From Deltaproteobacteria bacterium (lineage in GTDB: Bacteria; Myxococcota_A; UBA9160; UBA4427), in assembly GCA_002709835.1 (NCBI GenBank), contig PAQX01000022.1, forward strand, positions 1 to 64,000: a stretch of DNA of 64,000 nt, given 5' to 3'. Made by a program: the position numbers and the translations under genes. Shown piece after piece: positions 46,834-57,734 of the stretch (the stretch's first letter is position 1; every line of letters begins with the position of its first letter). Under the pieces are notes generated by a model that was not told where the DNA came from, made no database searches, and saw only the letters and a list, made by a program, of their open reading frames with translations.

Positions 46834-47900
46834 CGGACGCGAAGAAGAAGAGCGCCGGAGACAAGGGCCCCGATCGGCGCAAGAAGACGCGCCGCAAGAA
46901 GCTGCGCGTGCTCGTCCTGATGCACGAGGACCTCGTCCCGCCCGATGACGTGAGCGGTCTCAGCGAGAGCGAGTTCCACCGGATCAAGACCGAGAGCGAC
47001 ATCCTGGGCGCGCTCGAGAAGCTCGGACACGAGACCCGCAAGCTCGGCGTGCGCGACGCCGTGCTGCCGATCCGTCACGCGGTCGAGGAGTGGGAACCGG
47101 ACATCGTCTTCAATCTGCTCGACGAGTTCCAGGGAGAGGCGATCTACGATCAGCATGTCGTCGCCTTCCTCGAGCTCCTCCGGGTCCCGTATACCGGCAA
47201 CAACCCCCGAGGCCTCGTCCTCGCGCGAGACAAGGCGCTGTCGAAGAAGGTCGCGATGTACCACCGGATCCAGGTGCCGCGCTTTTTCACGGTCCGGCGC
47301 AACCACCGGGTCCGAAAGCCGAAGCGGATCGACTTCCCCTTGATCGTGAAATCGCTGGTCGAAGAGGCCTCGATGGGGATCTCGAAGGCCTCGATCGTGC
47401 GCGATCAGGACGCGCTCGAGACCCGCGTCGAGTTCATGCACGAGCGAATCGGCACCGACGCGATCGTCGAGCAGTTCATCCCGGGACGCGAGATCTACGT
47501 CGGCGTCCTCGGCAACGAGCGCCTGATCGCTCTCCCCCCGCGCGAGCTGATCGTCGACGAGCTCGAGCCCGGCGAGGACCTGATCGCGACCGAGAGCCTG
47601 AAGCACAACGTTCACTACCAGGAGCGCCACGGCGTCCGGATCCAGGGCGCGAAAAATCTCCCGGACGGGATCGCCGCCGCGCTCGAGCGCGTGAGCAAGC
47701 GCATCTACCGCATGCTCTCCCTCGAAGGCTACGCGCGCATCGACTACCGCCTTTCCGAGGACGGGAAGCTCTACTTCCTCGAAGCGAACCCGAATCCCGA
47801 GCTCGCGAACTACGAAGAGCTCGCCCATGCCGCCGCCAAGGCCGGCATCTCCTACGAGAACCTGATCCAGCGAATCCTGAGCCTGGGCCTCCGGCGTTAG
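46830..47900 (+). CDS. D-alanine-D-alanine ligase-like ATP-grasp protein
   Basis: 4-bp overlap with the metallopeptidase gene; VPYTGNNPRGLVLARDKALSKKV; FIPGREIYVGVLGN; ARIDYRLSEDGKLYFLEANPNPEL. Confidence 0.9.
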   Translation: MTDAKKKSAGDKGPDRRKKTRRKKLRVLVLMHEDLVPPDDVSGLSESEFHRIKTESDILGALEKLGHETRKLGVRDAVLPIRHAVEEWEPDIVFNLLDEFQGEAIYDQHVVAFLELLRVPYTGNNPRGLVLARDKALSKKVAMYHRIQVPRFFTVRRNHRVRKPKRIDFPLIVKSLVEEASMGISKASIVRDQDALETRVEFMHERIGTDAIVEQFIPGREIYVGVLGNERLIALPPRELIVDELEPGEDLIATESLKHNVHYQERHGVRIQGAKNLPDGIAAALERVSKRIYRMLSLEGYARIDYRLSEDGKLYFLEANPNPELANYEELAHAAAKAGISYENLIQRILSLGLRR

Positions 47901-47994
47901 TCGGGACGCCCCCGGCCCGCTCTCCGGCGACGGTCGGGAAGCCTCCGAATCCCGTTCTACGGCCTCGGTCGGGATGAAACCCGGGCCCGGTTCT

Positions 47995-48540
47995 TCAGCG
48001 TGAGTCGCGTCGGGTCGGCAGCCCGTCGATGCTGACCGCGTTCTTCGTCGACCAGTAGTCGCGGAGCCCGTCGTCGCCCTTCTTCTCGGCCCACTTCGCG
48101 AGCGCGTTACGGTCTTCGCGATAGTCCATGAGCGGCGTCTGGTAGCCGCAGCTCGTCTGCACCGACTCGACTGCGACTTCGAAGTACTGCCGCGCCCCGA
48201 CCGTCGCCGGGATCTTCGCGACGCACTCGTCCCACCGCGTCTCGTCCGGGTGGATCACACTCGCCCGGCCATAGACGCGCAGAATCAGCGGCGGCCCCTC
48301 GAACGACGTCCACATCAGCGTGAGGCGGTTCTGCTCGAGGACGTGGGCGGCAGTCTCGTTGCCGCTCCCGGTCAGATTCAGCCAGAGCAGACGATCCGGG
48401 CCGAGCGGCACGACCGAAGGCCCTCCCTTCGGCGAGAGGTTCACACGCCCATCCACGGCGGCAGTCGCGACGAAGAAGACGTGCTGGCGCCCGATGAAGC
48501 GCTGGTGTTCGTCGGTCAGGGCGTCGAAGAATTCGGCCAT
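47995..48540 (-). CDS. Pyridoxamine 5'-phosphate oxidase family protein
   Basis: FIGRQHVFFVATAAVDGRVNLSPKGGPSVVPLGPDRLLWLNLTGSGNETAAHVLEQNRLTLMW. Confidence 0.9.
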   Translation of the reverse strand: MAEFFDALTDEHQRFIGRQHVFFVATAAVDGRVNLSPKGGPSVVPLGPDRLLWLNLTGSGNETAAHVLEQNRLTLMWTSFEGPPLILRVYGRASVIHPDETRWDECVAKIPATVGARQYFEVAVESVQTSCGYQTPLMDYREDRNALAKWAEKKGDDGLRDYWSTKNAVSIDGLPTRRDSR

Positions 48541-48611
48541 CGGTCATACTCCCCGGGCGCGGCGCCGCGCGCCGTAGCGCGCACCGGCCGGATGGATCAC
48601 GAAGACGGGCT

Positions 48612-50672
48612 CTAGCGGATCCGCTGCCCCGGTTTCGCGCCGGAATCGGGCGACAGGATGAACAGATCGCCGTCCCCGGGACCCGCGGCGAGCACCATCC
48701 CCTCGCTGACCCCGAACTTCATCTTGCGCGGCGCGAGATTCGCGACCAGCACGGTCAGCCGGCCCACCAGCTGCTCGGGGTCGTAGGCCTTCTTGATCCC
48801 GGCGAAGACGGTTCGTCTCTCGTTCCCGCCGAGGGAGAGCGTCAGTTCGAGAAGCTTGTTCGCCTTCGGCACCGACTTCGCTTCGAGGATCTCCGCCACC
48901 CGTAGATCGACCTTCACGAAATCGTCGATCGTGATCTCGGCCTCGAGGGGTTCTTCGTCGAGGGCCTCACCCGCCCCGGCTGCCGCGGCCGCCTCGGCTT
49001 CGGAGGCTTCCCAGCCCGCCCGACTCGCTTCCAGCATCGCTTCGACCTTCTCTCCGTCCGCGCGCTCCATGAGATGTTTGAACTTGCCCACCACGTTGCC
49101 CTCGACGGGCACCGTCGCGTCCGACCAGGTCGTCTCCCCCTCGATCCCGAGCAGCTTCGCCGACTCCTCCGCGAAGCGCGGCAGGACCGGCGCCAGATAG
49201 ACGGTGATCTGCCGGAAGAGGTTCAGCGCGATCGCACAGACCTCGACCAGCTCGTCGCGCTTCGACTCGTCCTTCTTAAGGGTCCAGGGTGCCTGCGCCT
49301 CGACGAACTCGTTCGCGCGATCGGCGAGCGCCATGATCAAGCGCATCGCTTTGTTCGTATCGCGCGCCTCGAACGCGGCCGCGATCTCCTCGCCGGCAGC
49401 GGCGCCGGCCGCGAAGAGCCCGCCGTCCCGCGCCGTCGGGTAGGCAGGCAATGCCTCCCCCTTCACGAAGCGCGCCGTGCGGCTTGCCAGGTTCACGACC
49501 TTGCCGACCAGATCGGCATTCACCTTCTGGACGAATTCTTCGAGATTGAGGTCGATGTCGTCGACCTTCGTCGACAGCTTGCTCGCGTAGTAGTACCGGA
49601 GGTACTCGGGCGAGAGATGATCGAGATAGGTTCGCGCGAGAACGGCCGTCCCGGTCCGCTTCGACATCTTCTCGCCGTTCACCGTCAGGAAGCCGTGGAC
49701 GTGGACCGACTCGGGAAGCTGGAACCCCGCGGTCTTCAGCATCGCCGGCCAAAAGAGCGTGTGGAAATACGCGATGTCCTTGCCGATGAAGTGATGGATC
49801 TCACAATCGGGATTCCGCCACCAATCGTCGAGGGACTCCCCGTTGGCGTCGCACCATTCCTTCGTCGCCGCGATGTAGCCGATCGGCGCGTCGAGCCAGA
49901 CGTAGAAATAGTTGCCCGGCGCGTCGGGGATCTCGAAGCCGAAATACGGCGCGGGGCGCGAGATGTCCCAGTCGCGAAGCGCGTCCGCCAGGAACGTGCC
50001 CTTCAGCCAGTTCGCGGTCTCCTGAGGCATGCGCCCGGGCGCCTGAGTCCACGTCTCGAGGAAGTCGTGGAAGGGCTCGAGCCGCACGAAGAGATGCACG
50101 TGCGAACGTTCTTCGGGAACGGCGCCGGTGATCGCGCTCTTCGGGTCGACGAGCTCCGAGGGTTCGTAGGTCGCCCCGCATTCGGCGCAGTTGTCGCCAT
50201 ACTGCTCCGTCGCACCACATCGCGGGCAGCCGCCGAGCACGAAGCGATCGGCGAGGAACATCCCGGCCTCGGGATCGTAGAGCTGCGCGACCTCGCGCTC
50301 GTCGACGCAGTCCGCGGCGCGCAGCGCGGCCCAGACTTCCCCGACCAGCGCTTCATTCGCCGGCGTGTGGGTGCTGCTGTAATGGTCGTGGACGACGCCG
50401 AACGCGTTCAGGTCGCGGACGTGGTCGGCCTTCATCTCGTCGAGCAGCGCCTCGGGCGCCCGGCCTTCCCGCTCGGCGCGGAGCATGGTCGCGGCGCCGT
50501 GCGTATCGTCGCCGCAGAAATAGCGGACGTCGTGGCCCCGGAGCCGTTGGAAGCGAACCCAGAAATCCGTCTGCAGCGCCTCGACCATGTAGCCGAGGTG
50601 GATGCCTGCATTGACGTAGGGCAGCGCGCTCGTGACCAGGATCTTCCGTCGATCCAACGTTCCCACCTCCAC
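48612..50672 (-). CDS. metG: Methionine--tRNA ligase
   Basis: [51 protein letters not shown] (KMSKS); C-terminal tRNA-binding domain [25 protein letters not shown]. Confidence 0.98.
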   Translation of the reverse strand: MEVGTLDRRKILVTSALPYVNAGIHLGYMVEALQTDFWVRFQRLRGHDVRYFCGDDTHGAATMLRAEREGRAPEALLDEMKADHVRDLNAFGVVHDHYSSTHTPANEALVGEVWAALRAADCVDEREVAQLYDPEAGMFLADRFVLGGCPRCGATEQYGDNCAECGATYEPSELVDPKSAITGAVPEERSHVHLFVRLEPFHDFLETWTQAPGRMPQETANWLKGTFLADALRDWDISRPAPYFGFEIPDAPGNYFYVWLDAPIGYIAATKEWCDANGESLDDWWRNPDCEIHHFIGKDIAYFHTLFWPAMLKTAGFQLPESVHVHGFLTVNGEKMSKRTGTAVLARTYLDHLSPEYLRYYYASKLSTKVDDIDLNLEEFVQKVNADLVGKVVNLASRTARFVKGEALPAYPTARDGGLFAAGAAAGEEIAAAFEARDTNKAMRLIMALADRANEFVEAQAPWTLKKDESKRDELVEVCAIALNLFRQITVYLAPVLPRFAEESAKLLGIEGETTWSDATVPVEGNVVGKFKHLMERADGEKVEAMLEASRAGWEASEAEAAAAAGAGEALDEEPLEAEITIDDFVKVDLRVAEILEAKSVPKANKLLELTLSLGGNERRTVFAGIKKAYDPEQLVGRLTVLVANLAPRKMKFGVSEGMVLAAGPGDGDLFILSPDSGAKPGQRIR

Positions 50673-51030
50673 GGGGGCCAGGGCCCAACGTGTCCTTGAT
50701 TCCGGGCTGTCGGGGGGTGCGCCGGGCGTCCATCGGCCCGCCGAGCGGCGGAGAATAGACGATCGTGGCGATTCTCCTGCCCCTGGACAAAGCGGGATTT
50801 TTTCACCACACCCTCGTTGCCCTCGCCCGCCGGCACGAACCCGCAGCTTTCACCCGCATGATCGCGAAATTCCCCTAGATTCCGCCCCACGGACCGATAA
50901 AATGAGGCCCGAACGAATTGCTGTCGGGGGCGAAGGTCGCGCGGCCGTACCGTGCGAGCGCACGCTCGGTCGATGGGGCCCTGCCCCGCCTGCCCGAGAC
51001 CGTCGCCGAACTCAGAAAGGGAAATCACCC

Positions 51031-51735
51031 ATGGAACTCCTGTCCGCAAGCGGGATCGAAGTCCTCCTGCGATGGATGCACGTCTTCGCCGGTGTCGTCT
51101 GGATCGGCGTCCTCTACTACTTCAACTTCATCCAGACCCCGTTCTTCGGTTCGGAGCTGGGCGGCACGGCCAAGAGCGCGATGACTCGCGGCCTGGTCCC
51201 GAACGCCCTCTGGTGGTTCCGCTGGGGCGCGATGTTCACCTTCCTGTCCGGTTGGACGATCGTCGGCTACCGCTACGGCCACCTCGGTATCCCGCTGACC
51301 GACGGCTACATGACGAAGATCCTCACGGGCGGAATCATGGGCACGTTCATGTGGGCGAACGTCTGGTTCGTGATCTGGCCGGCACAGCAGGTCGTGATCG
51401 CCAACGCGGAGCAGGTCGCCGGCGGCGGCGACCCGATCCCGGAAGCCGCGGCGCGTGCGAAGGTCGCCGGCATGGCGTCCCGCACGAACACCCTCTTCTC
51501 GATCCCGATGCTCTTCTTCATGATCTCGGCGGCGAACCTGCCGGGCTTCCTGTCGGGCACCAACGATATGGTCTACTGGCTCGTCGCCGGCGCGATCATC
51601 CTCGCGGTCGAGATCAACGCCCTCGCGGGTAGCGACGCGACCCAGAAGCCGCTCACGAGCGTCTCCGGCACGATCCACTTCGGCCTGGGCCTGTGGCTCG
51701 TCCTCATGCTCGTCGGATACGGCCTGAACAGCTGA
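51031..51735 (+). CDS. Urate hydroxylase PuuD-like membrane protein
   Basis: LLRWMHVFAGVVWIGVLYYFNFIQTPFF; RWGAMFTFLSGWTIVGYRYG; IMGTFMWANVWFVIWPAQQ. Confidence 0.85.
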   Translation: MELLSASGIEVLLRWMHVFAGVVWIGVLYYFNFIQTPFFGSELGGTAKSAMTRGLVPNALWWFRWGAMFTFLSGWTIVGYRYGHLGIPLTDGYMTKILTGGIMGTFMWANVWFVIWPAQQVVIANAEQVAGGGDPIPEAAARAKVAGMASRTNTLFSIPMLFFMISAANLPGFLSGTNDMVYWLVAGAIILAVEINALAGSDATQKPLTSVSGTIHFGLGLWLVLMLVGYGLNS

Positions 51736-51798
51736 TCCTTCGCCTTCGGGCGCCCGGCGAGCTCGCCTCGCCTCGCCCAAAGGGAATCGAACGAACGA

Positions 51799-51838
51799 CG
51801 CCCCGTCTGGCTTCGGCCGGACGGGGCGTTTCTCGTTT
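51799..51838 (+). terminator. Rho-independent terminator after the PuuD-like gene
   Basis: 13-bp stem cgccccgtctggc/gccggacggggcg (one G-U) with UUCG tetraloop, then tttctcgttt. Confidence 0.9.
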
Positions 51839-51867
51839 CGAGGCACCCGCGCGAAACGCGCGGCGGG

Positions 51868-52323
51868 CTAGAGCGACTGCAAGTAGGCAGCGAGCTCCGG
51901 GATCCGGGGCGCCAGGTGCGGCAAGGCGATCATCACGCGGCTCCCGCGCTTCGGTTCGTAGCCGGGCGGATATTCGCCGCGCATGACGCGCGCCTCAAGA
52001 AGCTCGAGGGACGAGCCAGCGACGGCGGGACCGAGCGCACCGTCGATCGCCGGGTTCATCGCGTGACAAGCGATGCAGTTCGCGTTGTAGGTCGCACGAC
52101 CGGCCGCGACGAGCTCGTCCTGCGTGCGGGTGTCGACGGCGGTCTCCCCGGGCGCAGGGAACGGCGGCGGCTTCGTCGCCTCGACCGCGCCAGAATCGCC
52201 CGCGGGTGTGGGCGCCGGGTCGTCGCCACATCCGAACGCGAGGCCGGCCGCCGCGAGCAGGAGGCCGAGCCGCCAACCGGGACGAGAGGACGCGGTGCGC
52301 GTACGGGAAAACCGGGATGCCAA
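51868..52323 (-). CDS. Cytochrome c-type lipoprotein
   Basis: AAAGLAFGCGDD lipobox-like; YNANCIACHAMNPAIDGALGPAVAG haem motif CxxCH. Confidence 0.9.
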   Translation of the reverse strand: MASRFSRTRTASSRPGWRLGLLLAAAGLAFGCGDDPAPTPAGDSGAVEATKPPPFPAPGETAVDTRTQDELVAAGRATYNANCIACHAMNPAIDGALGPAVAGSSLELLEARVMRGEYPPGYEPKRGSRVMIALPHLAPRIPELAAYLQSL

Positions 52324-52505
52324 GGTTCGCTCCTTCGATCAATCAGCTCGTCGGAGTCTATCCGCAGGCCAGACCCCCGCCAATCGAGCGGGACCGAAAC
52401 GGATCGATGCACCACCGGCCTGCGTGCATCCGGTGGGACGATCTGAAACCAGTCCCAACCCGAACTCGTAGAATCCGGCACACGCAACCGAGGAACCTCG
52501 AAGCC

Positions 52506-53273
52506 ATGTCCCACCGAACCGCCCTCTCGACCGCTGCCCTCCTCGTCCTCCTCGCCGCCGCGCCGGCGCAGGCCGAGCCCGACCTCGATCTCTTCGACCG
52601 CCTGCTCGAAACCCATACGCGTGAGGTCACGGACGTCGTCGGCACGCGAGTCGACTACGAGGCGATCGCCCGATCGGCCGAGTGGAAGGAGCTCTCCCGA
52701 CAGTTCCGGGCGGAGCAGCCGAGCCGCTTCGATCGCGAGCGCCAACTCGCCTTCTGGATCAACGCCTACAACGTCTTCACGATCGACCTGATCGTCGAGC
52801 ACTACCCGGTCGAGAGCATACGCGACATCGGCTCGTTCCTTTTTCCGGTGTGGAACGAGGGCGTCGCGACGATCGAAGGCCGCGAAGTCTCCCTCGGCGA
52901 CATCGAGCACGAGATCCTTCGAAAGATGGACGAGCCGCGGATCCACGCGGCAATCGTCTGCGCCTCGACCTCCTGCCCTCCGCTCATGCGCACCGCATTC
53001 CGCGCCGACCGCCTCGACGAGCAGCTCGACGCAGCGATGCGCCGCTGGCTGGCGAGCCCTGAGAAGGGCGTCTCGATCGACCGCCGCGCCAAGACGGTCG
53101 TCGTCTCCGCGATCTTCGACTGGTTCGAGGAGGATTTCGAGGCGGGCGGCGGCGTACTGGCCACGATCGCCCGACATGTCCCGGAGCCCGACGGGGCCTG
53201 GCTGCGCGGGCCCGGCCGCAACGCGCGCGTGGGTCACTTCGACTACGACTGGACTCTCAACGACGCGCGCTAG
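52506..53273 (+). CDS. DUF547-domain secreted protein
   Basis: Signal peptide; RERQLAFWINAYNVFTIDLIVEHYPVESIRDIGSFLFPVW; DIEHEILRKMDEPRIHAAIVCASTSCPPL. Confidence 0.92.
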   Translation: MSHRTALSTAALLVLLAAAPAQAEPDLDLFDRLLETHTREVTDVVGTRVDYEAIARSAEWKELSRQFRAEQPSRFDRERQLAFWINAYNVFTIDLIVEHYPVESIRDIGSFLFPVWNEGVATIEGREVSLGDIEHEILRKMDEPRIHAAIVCASTSCPPLMRTAFRADRLDEQLDAAMRRWLASPEKGVSIDRRAKTVVVSAIFDWFEEDFEAGGGVLATIARHVPEPDGAWLRGPGRNARVGHFDYDWTLNDAR

Positions 53274-53288
53274 GCGGACGCGCGCTGG

Positions 53289-54827
53289 CTAGCGCGTCCA
53301 GGACAGAAACGTCTCGAAGAGCCGCTTCACCGTCGGCGTGAGTCGCGTCCGCGTGTAGGCGCCCGCCGCGCGCTTGATCGCCTCGCCCTGGGTCGGGTAG
53401 GGGTAGATCACGCCGGTGAAGGCCCCGAGACCGATTCCGTGCTGGATGGCCATCGTGAGCTGAGTGATGAGATCGCCCGCGTGAGCGGCCACGATCGTGG
53501 CGCCGACGATCTCGTCGGTCCCCTTCTTCACGTGGACCTTCACGAGACCTTCCTCCTCCCCGTCGGTGACGGCGCGGTTCGATTCGGCGATGTCCACCTG
53601 ATAGGTGTCGATCTCCACGCCCTGCTCCGCGGCATCCCGTTCGTAGAGACCGACGTGCGCGATCTCGGGCTCCGTGTAGGTCGACCACGGCATGATCAGG
53701 TCGGAGAGCTTCTTCCGGCCGAAGGGGCCGACCGCGAAGAGCGCGTTCTGGACGGCGATCTTGGCGGCGGCATCGGCGGCATGGGTGAACTTCCACTGCA
53801 TACAGACGTCACCGACGGCCCAGATCCGCCTGTTGCTCGTCCGAAGCGTGTCGTCGACTTCGACTCCTTTGTGCGGATCGAAGCGGACACCGACCGCTTC
53901 GAGGCCCATGCCTTCGACGTTCGGGGCACGGCCCGCCCCCACGAGGATCTCGTCGACCACGAGCTCGCGCTCGCCCTCGTCGGGACCCGTCAGATGGATC
54001 ACGCGTTCCTCCCCCCGGCGCTCGACCCGCTCGATCGCGCAACCGAAGATCATCTCGACCCCTTCGCGGACCATTACGTCCTGCACGATCGCGGCGGCAT
54101 CGGGGTCTTCACGCACGAGGATCTGGTCCATCCGCTCGAGGATGTGGACCTGGGAGCCCAGGCGTTGGAACGACTGGGCGAGCTCGCAGCCGATCGGGCC
54201 CGCACCGATCACGGCGACGCGCCGGGGCCGCTCGGTCAACGAGAAGACGGTTTCATTGTCGAGGTAGCCCGCTTCCACGAGCCCCTCGATCGGCGGAGCG
54301 ACGGCCCGGGCCCCCGTCGCGATCACGGCCTTCTTGTACTCGAGGATCTGTCCTTCGACCTCGACGCGTCCTTCGCCGACGAAGGAGGCCTCCCCCATGT
54401 AGACGTCGATGCCGAACTCTTCGGAGTAGCGCTCCGCGGAGTCCTCGTGGCTGATGCGCGCACGGATCTCCCGCATGCGCCGCATCACCGCCTCGAAGTC
54501 TCCGAGATCGTTCGACGACGCGGGCATCCCGAACTCGGCGGCTTCCCGCGCTTCGTGCACGATCTGCGCGCCCCGGATGACCGCCTTCGACGGCACGCAG
54601 CCCACGTTCAGGCAGTCGCCGCCCATCAGGTGGCGTTCGATCAAGGCGACCCTGGCACCGAGGCTCGACGCGATCAGCGCGGTGATGAGGCCCCCGGTCC
54701 CGGCGCCGAGGACGACGAGGTTGTAGCGGCCCTCGGGCGTCGGGTTCTGCCACTTCGGGGGATGAACGTTCTCGACGAGCTGGGTGTTCCACTCGTCGGC
54801 AGGGAGGACCTGGATCGGCTCGGCCAT
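53289..54827 (-). CDS. Pyridine nucleotide-disulfide oxidoreductase (dihydrolipoamide dehydrogenase/mercuric reductase-like)
   Basis: YNLVVLGAGTGGLITALIASSLGARVALIERHLMGGDCLNVGCVPSKAVIRGA; redox CLNVGC. Confidence 0.94.
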   Translation of the reverse strand: MAEPIQVLPADEWNTQLVENVHPPKWQNPTPEGRYNLVVLGAGTGGLITALIASSLGARVALIERHLMGGDCLNVGCVPSKAVIRGAQIVHEAREAAEFGMPASSNDLGDFEAVMRRMREIRARISHEDSAERYSEEFGIDVYMGEASFVGEGRVEVEGQILEYKKAVIATGARAVAPPIEGLVEAGYLDNETVFSLTERPRRVAVIGAGPIGCELAQSFQRLGSQVHILERMDQILVREDPDAAAIVQDVMVREGVEMIFGCAIERVERRGEERVIHLTGPDEGERELVVDEILVGAGRAPNVEGMGLEAVGVRFDPHKGVEVDDTLRTSNRRIWAVGDVCMQWKFTHAADAAAKIAVQNALFAVGPFGRKKLSDLIMPWSTYTEPEIAHVGLYERDAAEQGVEIDTYQVDIAESNRAVTDGEEEGLVKVHVKKGTDEIVGATIVAAHAGDLITQLTMAIQHGIGLGAFTGVIYPYPTQGEAIKRAAGAYTRTRLTPTVKRLFETFLSWTR

Positions 54828-54891
54828 CGAAGGGCTCTCTTTCTCGTCGCGCGGGATTCGCGCGTTGAAGACGTTCGGATCAGAGGGAGGT

Positions 54892-55635
54892 TCAGGCGGT
54901 CGCTTCGTCGTCGGTCGCCGCATCGAGTGCGCGCCGCGCGATCCGCGTGATGTAGAGCGTGACGACTGCGGTCGCGAGGAGCCCGACGCCGCGCACGACC
55001 CAGTCCGCGGTCCCGGCTTCCGTCTGGACGCCGCCCGCGACGGCCGCCACGTCCCCGATCAGTTTGCCGGTGTAGACGTAGAGCAGCGTGCCCGGGAGCA
55101 TTCCCAGGGAAGCGATCAGGTAGTCGACCAGGCGGACCTGCGTGAGCCCGAGGGCGTAGTTCAACAGGTTGAACGGGAAGACCGGCGACAGGCGAAGCAG
55201 GAAGACGATCTTGCGTCCCTCGCGGCCGACCGCGCGATCGATCGCCGCGAAGCGGGCGTCGCCTTCGATCCGGCGCTCGACCGCGGCGCGGGCGCCGTGC
55301 CGCGCGATCAGGAACGCGCCCGTCGAACCGAGCACCGCGGCGAGGAAGACGTAGAACGTGCCCTCCCTGAGTCCGAAGATCGCGCCGGAGGCGAGGGTGA
55401 GCACCGAGCCGGGCACGAAACCGATCACGGCAGCGGCGTAGCCGAGCACGAAGACGATCGGCCCGAGCGGGCCGAGCCCGCCGACCCACTCCGCGAAGCG
55501 CGGCACGTAGGCCCCGGCACTCCGACCGAGCAAGACGACGCCGGCGAGGAGGGCCAGCCCGATGAAGACCTTCAGCACGAGACCGCCTCGCCCCGTGGCT
55601 TCGGTCTCTTCCTGCGTTCCGGTCGGCGCTGCCAT
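54892..55635 (-). CDS. TVP38/TMEM64 family membrane protein
   Basis: VLGYAAAVIGFVPGSVLTLASGAIFGLREGTFYVFLAAVLGSTGAFLIARHGAR; RLSPVFPFNLLNYALGLTQVRLVDY. Confidence 0.93.
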   Translation of the reverse strand: MAAPTGTQEETEATGRGGLVLKVFIGLALLAGVVLLGRSAGAYVPRFAEWVGGLGPLGPIVFVLGYAAAVIGFVPGSVLTLASGAIFGLREGTFYVFLAAVLGSTGAFLIARHGARAAVERRIEGDARFAAIDRAVGREGRKIVFLLRLSPVFPFNLLNYALGLTQVRLVDYLIASLGMLPGTLLYVYTGKLIGDVAAVAGGVQTEAGTADWVVRGVGLLATAVVTLYITRIARRALDAATDDEATA

Positions 55636-55752
55636 CGTCGCTCCTCTCGCTTCAGCCGGAACGGGAAAGTCCGGACCTCGTGGGAGGTAGTACGCCGTCC
55701 AGAGCGATTCGGGTACGGCACCCGGCGAAAAAGATGGGGCGACCGCAAGTCA

Positions 55753-56229
55753 TCACGCTGGCCCGGACACGGTTGCGCGAATCTCCGCGTCGCCCGCGAG
55801 GACTTCGAACGCAAGCACGAACCCCCCGGCAGCGAACTCGCCCACGAGGCCCTGGACTGCGTGCGTCGCGAGGAACGCATCTGGAGAGTCCGGCGGAGGG
55901 CGCAACGGCACGACGTTCGCGTGATCGGCTTCGGGTGGACGCGGAGCGGCCCACTGCCAGCGAAGCACCAACCGCCCCGCTCCGGCCGCCGCGACGCGAT
56001 CCGCGGGACGCGCGGCGGACAGCAGAAGTTCGCAGCCCTCCGGCGCCGACGCCGACGCGAGCCGGACCAGCTCGGCGAGGCGATCGCGCCCCCCCGCGTC
56101 GACCGAGAGCCACGCGTCGGGATCTGCATCGAGTCGCAGGACCTGCGCGCGCGCGGCGAGGTCGTCCCCGACGCGGGCCGCGACGTCCTGAACGAGACGC
56201 GGTGCCGCTTCGATCGATTCTTCGCTCAT
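55753..56229 (-). CDS. Hypothetical protein
   Basis: Same strand as the neighbouring genes (54892-55635 and 56326-57558); MSEESIEAAPRLVQDVAARVGDDLAARAQVLRLDADPDAWLSVDAGGRDRLAELVRLAS... Confidence 0.65.
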   Translation of the reverse strand: MSEESIEAAPRLVQDVAARVGDDLAARAQVLRLDADPDAWLSVDAGGRDRLAELVRLASASAPEGCELLLSAARPADRVAAAGAGRLVLRWQWAAPRPPEADHANVVPLRPPPDSPDAFLATHAVQGLVGEFAAGGFVLAFEVLAGDAEIRATVSGPA

Positions 56230-56325
56230 CTGACCGCTCCCGCGCCCATCGGCCGAGCCGCTCGAGAATAGGAAAGCGACCGCCTGACACCGCCCACAAC
56301 CGCCCCTCCGTCGCGTCCGGCCGAA

Positions 56326-57558
56326 TCAGGAAGACGCAATCGCCTCCGAGTCCCGGCGGACGACGACGGACATGACGAGCGACAGAAGGAGCACGATCAC
56401 GCCCATCGTCAGAAGTACGTTGTTCACGCCGAATCGATCACCGAGCCCCCCGGTGACCGGCGAGATCAGGCTGAAGCCGGCGAAGGCCAGGAAGTTGAGG
56501 GACATGACCCGCCCCATGAAGGCGACCTCGGTCACCCGAGCCGTCACGGCTCCGTTGAGAGCATGGAAGCCGCCGCTCGTCGCGCCGACCAGCACGATCG
56601 CCGCGAGGCCGGTCTCGTAGTTCGGCGCGAGGGCGAAGACGATCAGGGTCACGCCGAAGCCGATCGCCATCCACGAGTAGATGCGCGTGGCAATCGCAGC
56701 GTCGGCGAAGCGCGCGAGTGACAGACTCGCGGTGAACGCGCCGATCGCCGAGAAGATCGCGACGATCGCCACGTCTTCCCTCGGCCGCCCCACCTCGGTC
56801 TCGAGCCAGCCGTTCATGAGCGCGACGTGCGGGAATCCGACGAGCATGACGCTCACGAAGAAGATCAGGAGATGGCGCAGCTGCACGTGATGCCACGCGT
56901 ACGCGAGGCCTTCGCGGAGATCCTGGAGAACGTGGGTCTCCCCCACGTTCTCACGCACGACCGAGCGGGGCAGCAGTCCCAGCAGCATCGCGGAAGCCAG
57001 ATAGAGCCCCGCCATCGTCCAATAGGCGGCGGCCGGGCCGAGGGACTCGAAGCGCAGGAACGTGCCGGCGACCGCTGGCCCGAGCAGACGCGACGTCGTG
57101 TTCGACACGTTCGTCAGCGTCATCGCGTTGCCTCGAAGCGAATCCGGAACGAGGTCGACGACGAGCGCCTGTCGCGCGGGACCGATGAAGGCGAAGGCGC
57201 TGCCCATGATGAACGAGTTGAACGCGAGGTTCGGCACGGTGATCGTGCCGTCCGCATAACGAACCGCCAGCACCGCGAGGGAGAGCGCAGAGATGGCCTG
57301 ACCGACCGCGATCACGAGCCGCTTCGGAAGCCGGTCCGCGTAGGCGCCCCCGATCGGGCCGATCAGCATCATGCCGAGTCCCTGCCCGAAGACCGCGGTG
57401 CCGACCGCCACGTTGAGCCCCTCGAGCTCGAAGGCGACGTAGCCCTGGACGAGGGTCGACATGAAGAAAGCGGTGAAGGAGAGAACCGTCCCGGAGAAGA
57501 GCGTGCGGAAATCGGGGATGCGGAGGGCGCCGAAGGTGCCCTTGCGGTCGGGAGGCAT
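56326..57558 (-). CDS. MFS transporter
   Basis: MPPDRKGTFGALRIPDFRTLFSGTVLSFTAFFMSTLVQGYVAFELEGLN; GGAYADRLPKRLVIAVGQ. Confidence 0.92.
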   Translation of the reverse strand: MPPDRKGTFGALRIPDFRTLFSGTVLSFTAFFMSTLVQGYVAFELEGLNVAVGTAVFGQGLGMMLIGPIGGAYADRLPKRLVIAVGQAISALSLAVLAVRYADGTITVPNLAFNSFIMGSAFAFIGPARQALVVDLVPDSLRGNAMTLTNVSNTTSRLLGPAVAGTFLRFESLGPAAAYWTMAGLYLASAMLLGLLPRSVVRENVGETHVLQDLREGLAYAWHHVQLRHLLIFFVSVMLVGFPHVALMNGWLETEVGRPREDVAIVAIFSAIGAFTASLSLARFADAAIATRIYSWMAIGFGVTLIVFALAPNYETGLAAIVLVGATSGGFHALNGAVTARVTEVAFMGRVMSLNFLAFAGFSLISPVTGGLGDRFGVNNVLLTMGVIVLLLSLVMSVVVRRDSEAIASS

Positions 57559-57734
57559 CGGGAGAGCGTAACACCCGGGCTGTCCGCGCGAGCGCCGGGA
57601 GCGCGTCCCCGCCTCCGCGGAGGCGGTCGAATCGGATTCGGCAGGCGGGGGCGCCGCGGGACGGTCCATCGAGGCGTCAACCGCCCGTGTTTGACACCCC
57701 ATCCCCCTCCCGGTAATTTGCGCGCCGTCTCCGA

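Noticed and set aside
47900-47994. Possible bidirectional terminator between the convergent ATP-grasp and PNPOx genes
   Set aside because: Partial GC-rich complementarity (acccgggcccggt) only; no convincing stem followed by a T-tract.
49074-50699. 541-aa plus-strand ORF
   Set aside because: Antisense shadow of metG.
53439-54950. 503-aa plus-strand ORF
   Set aside because: Antisense shadow of the pyridine nucleotide-disulfide oxidoreductase.
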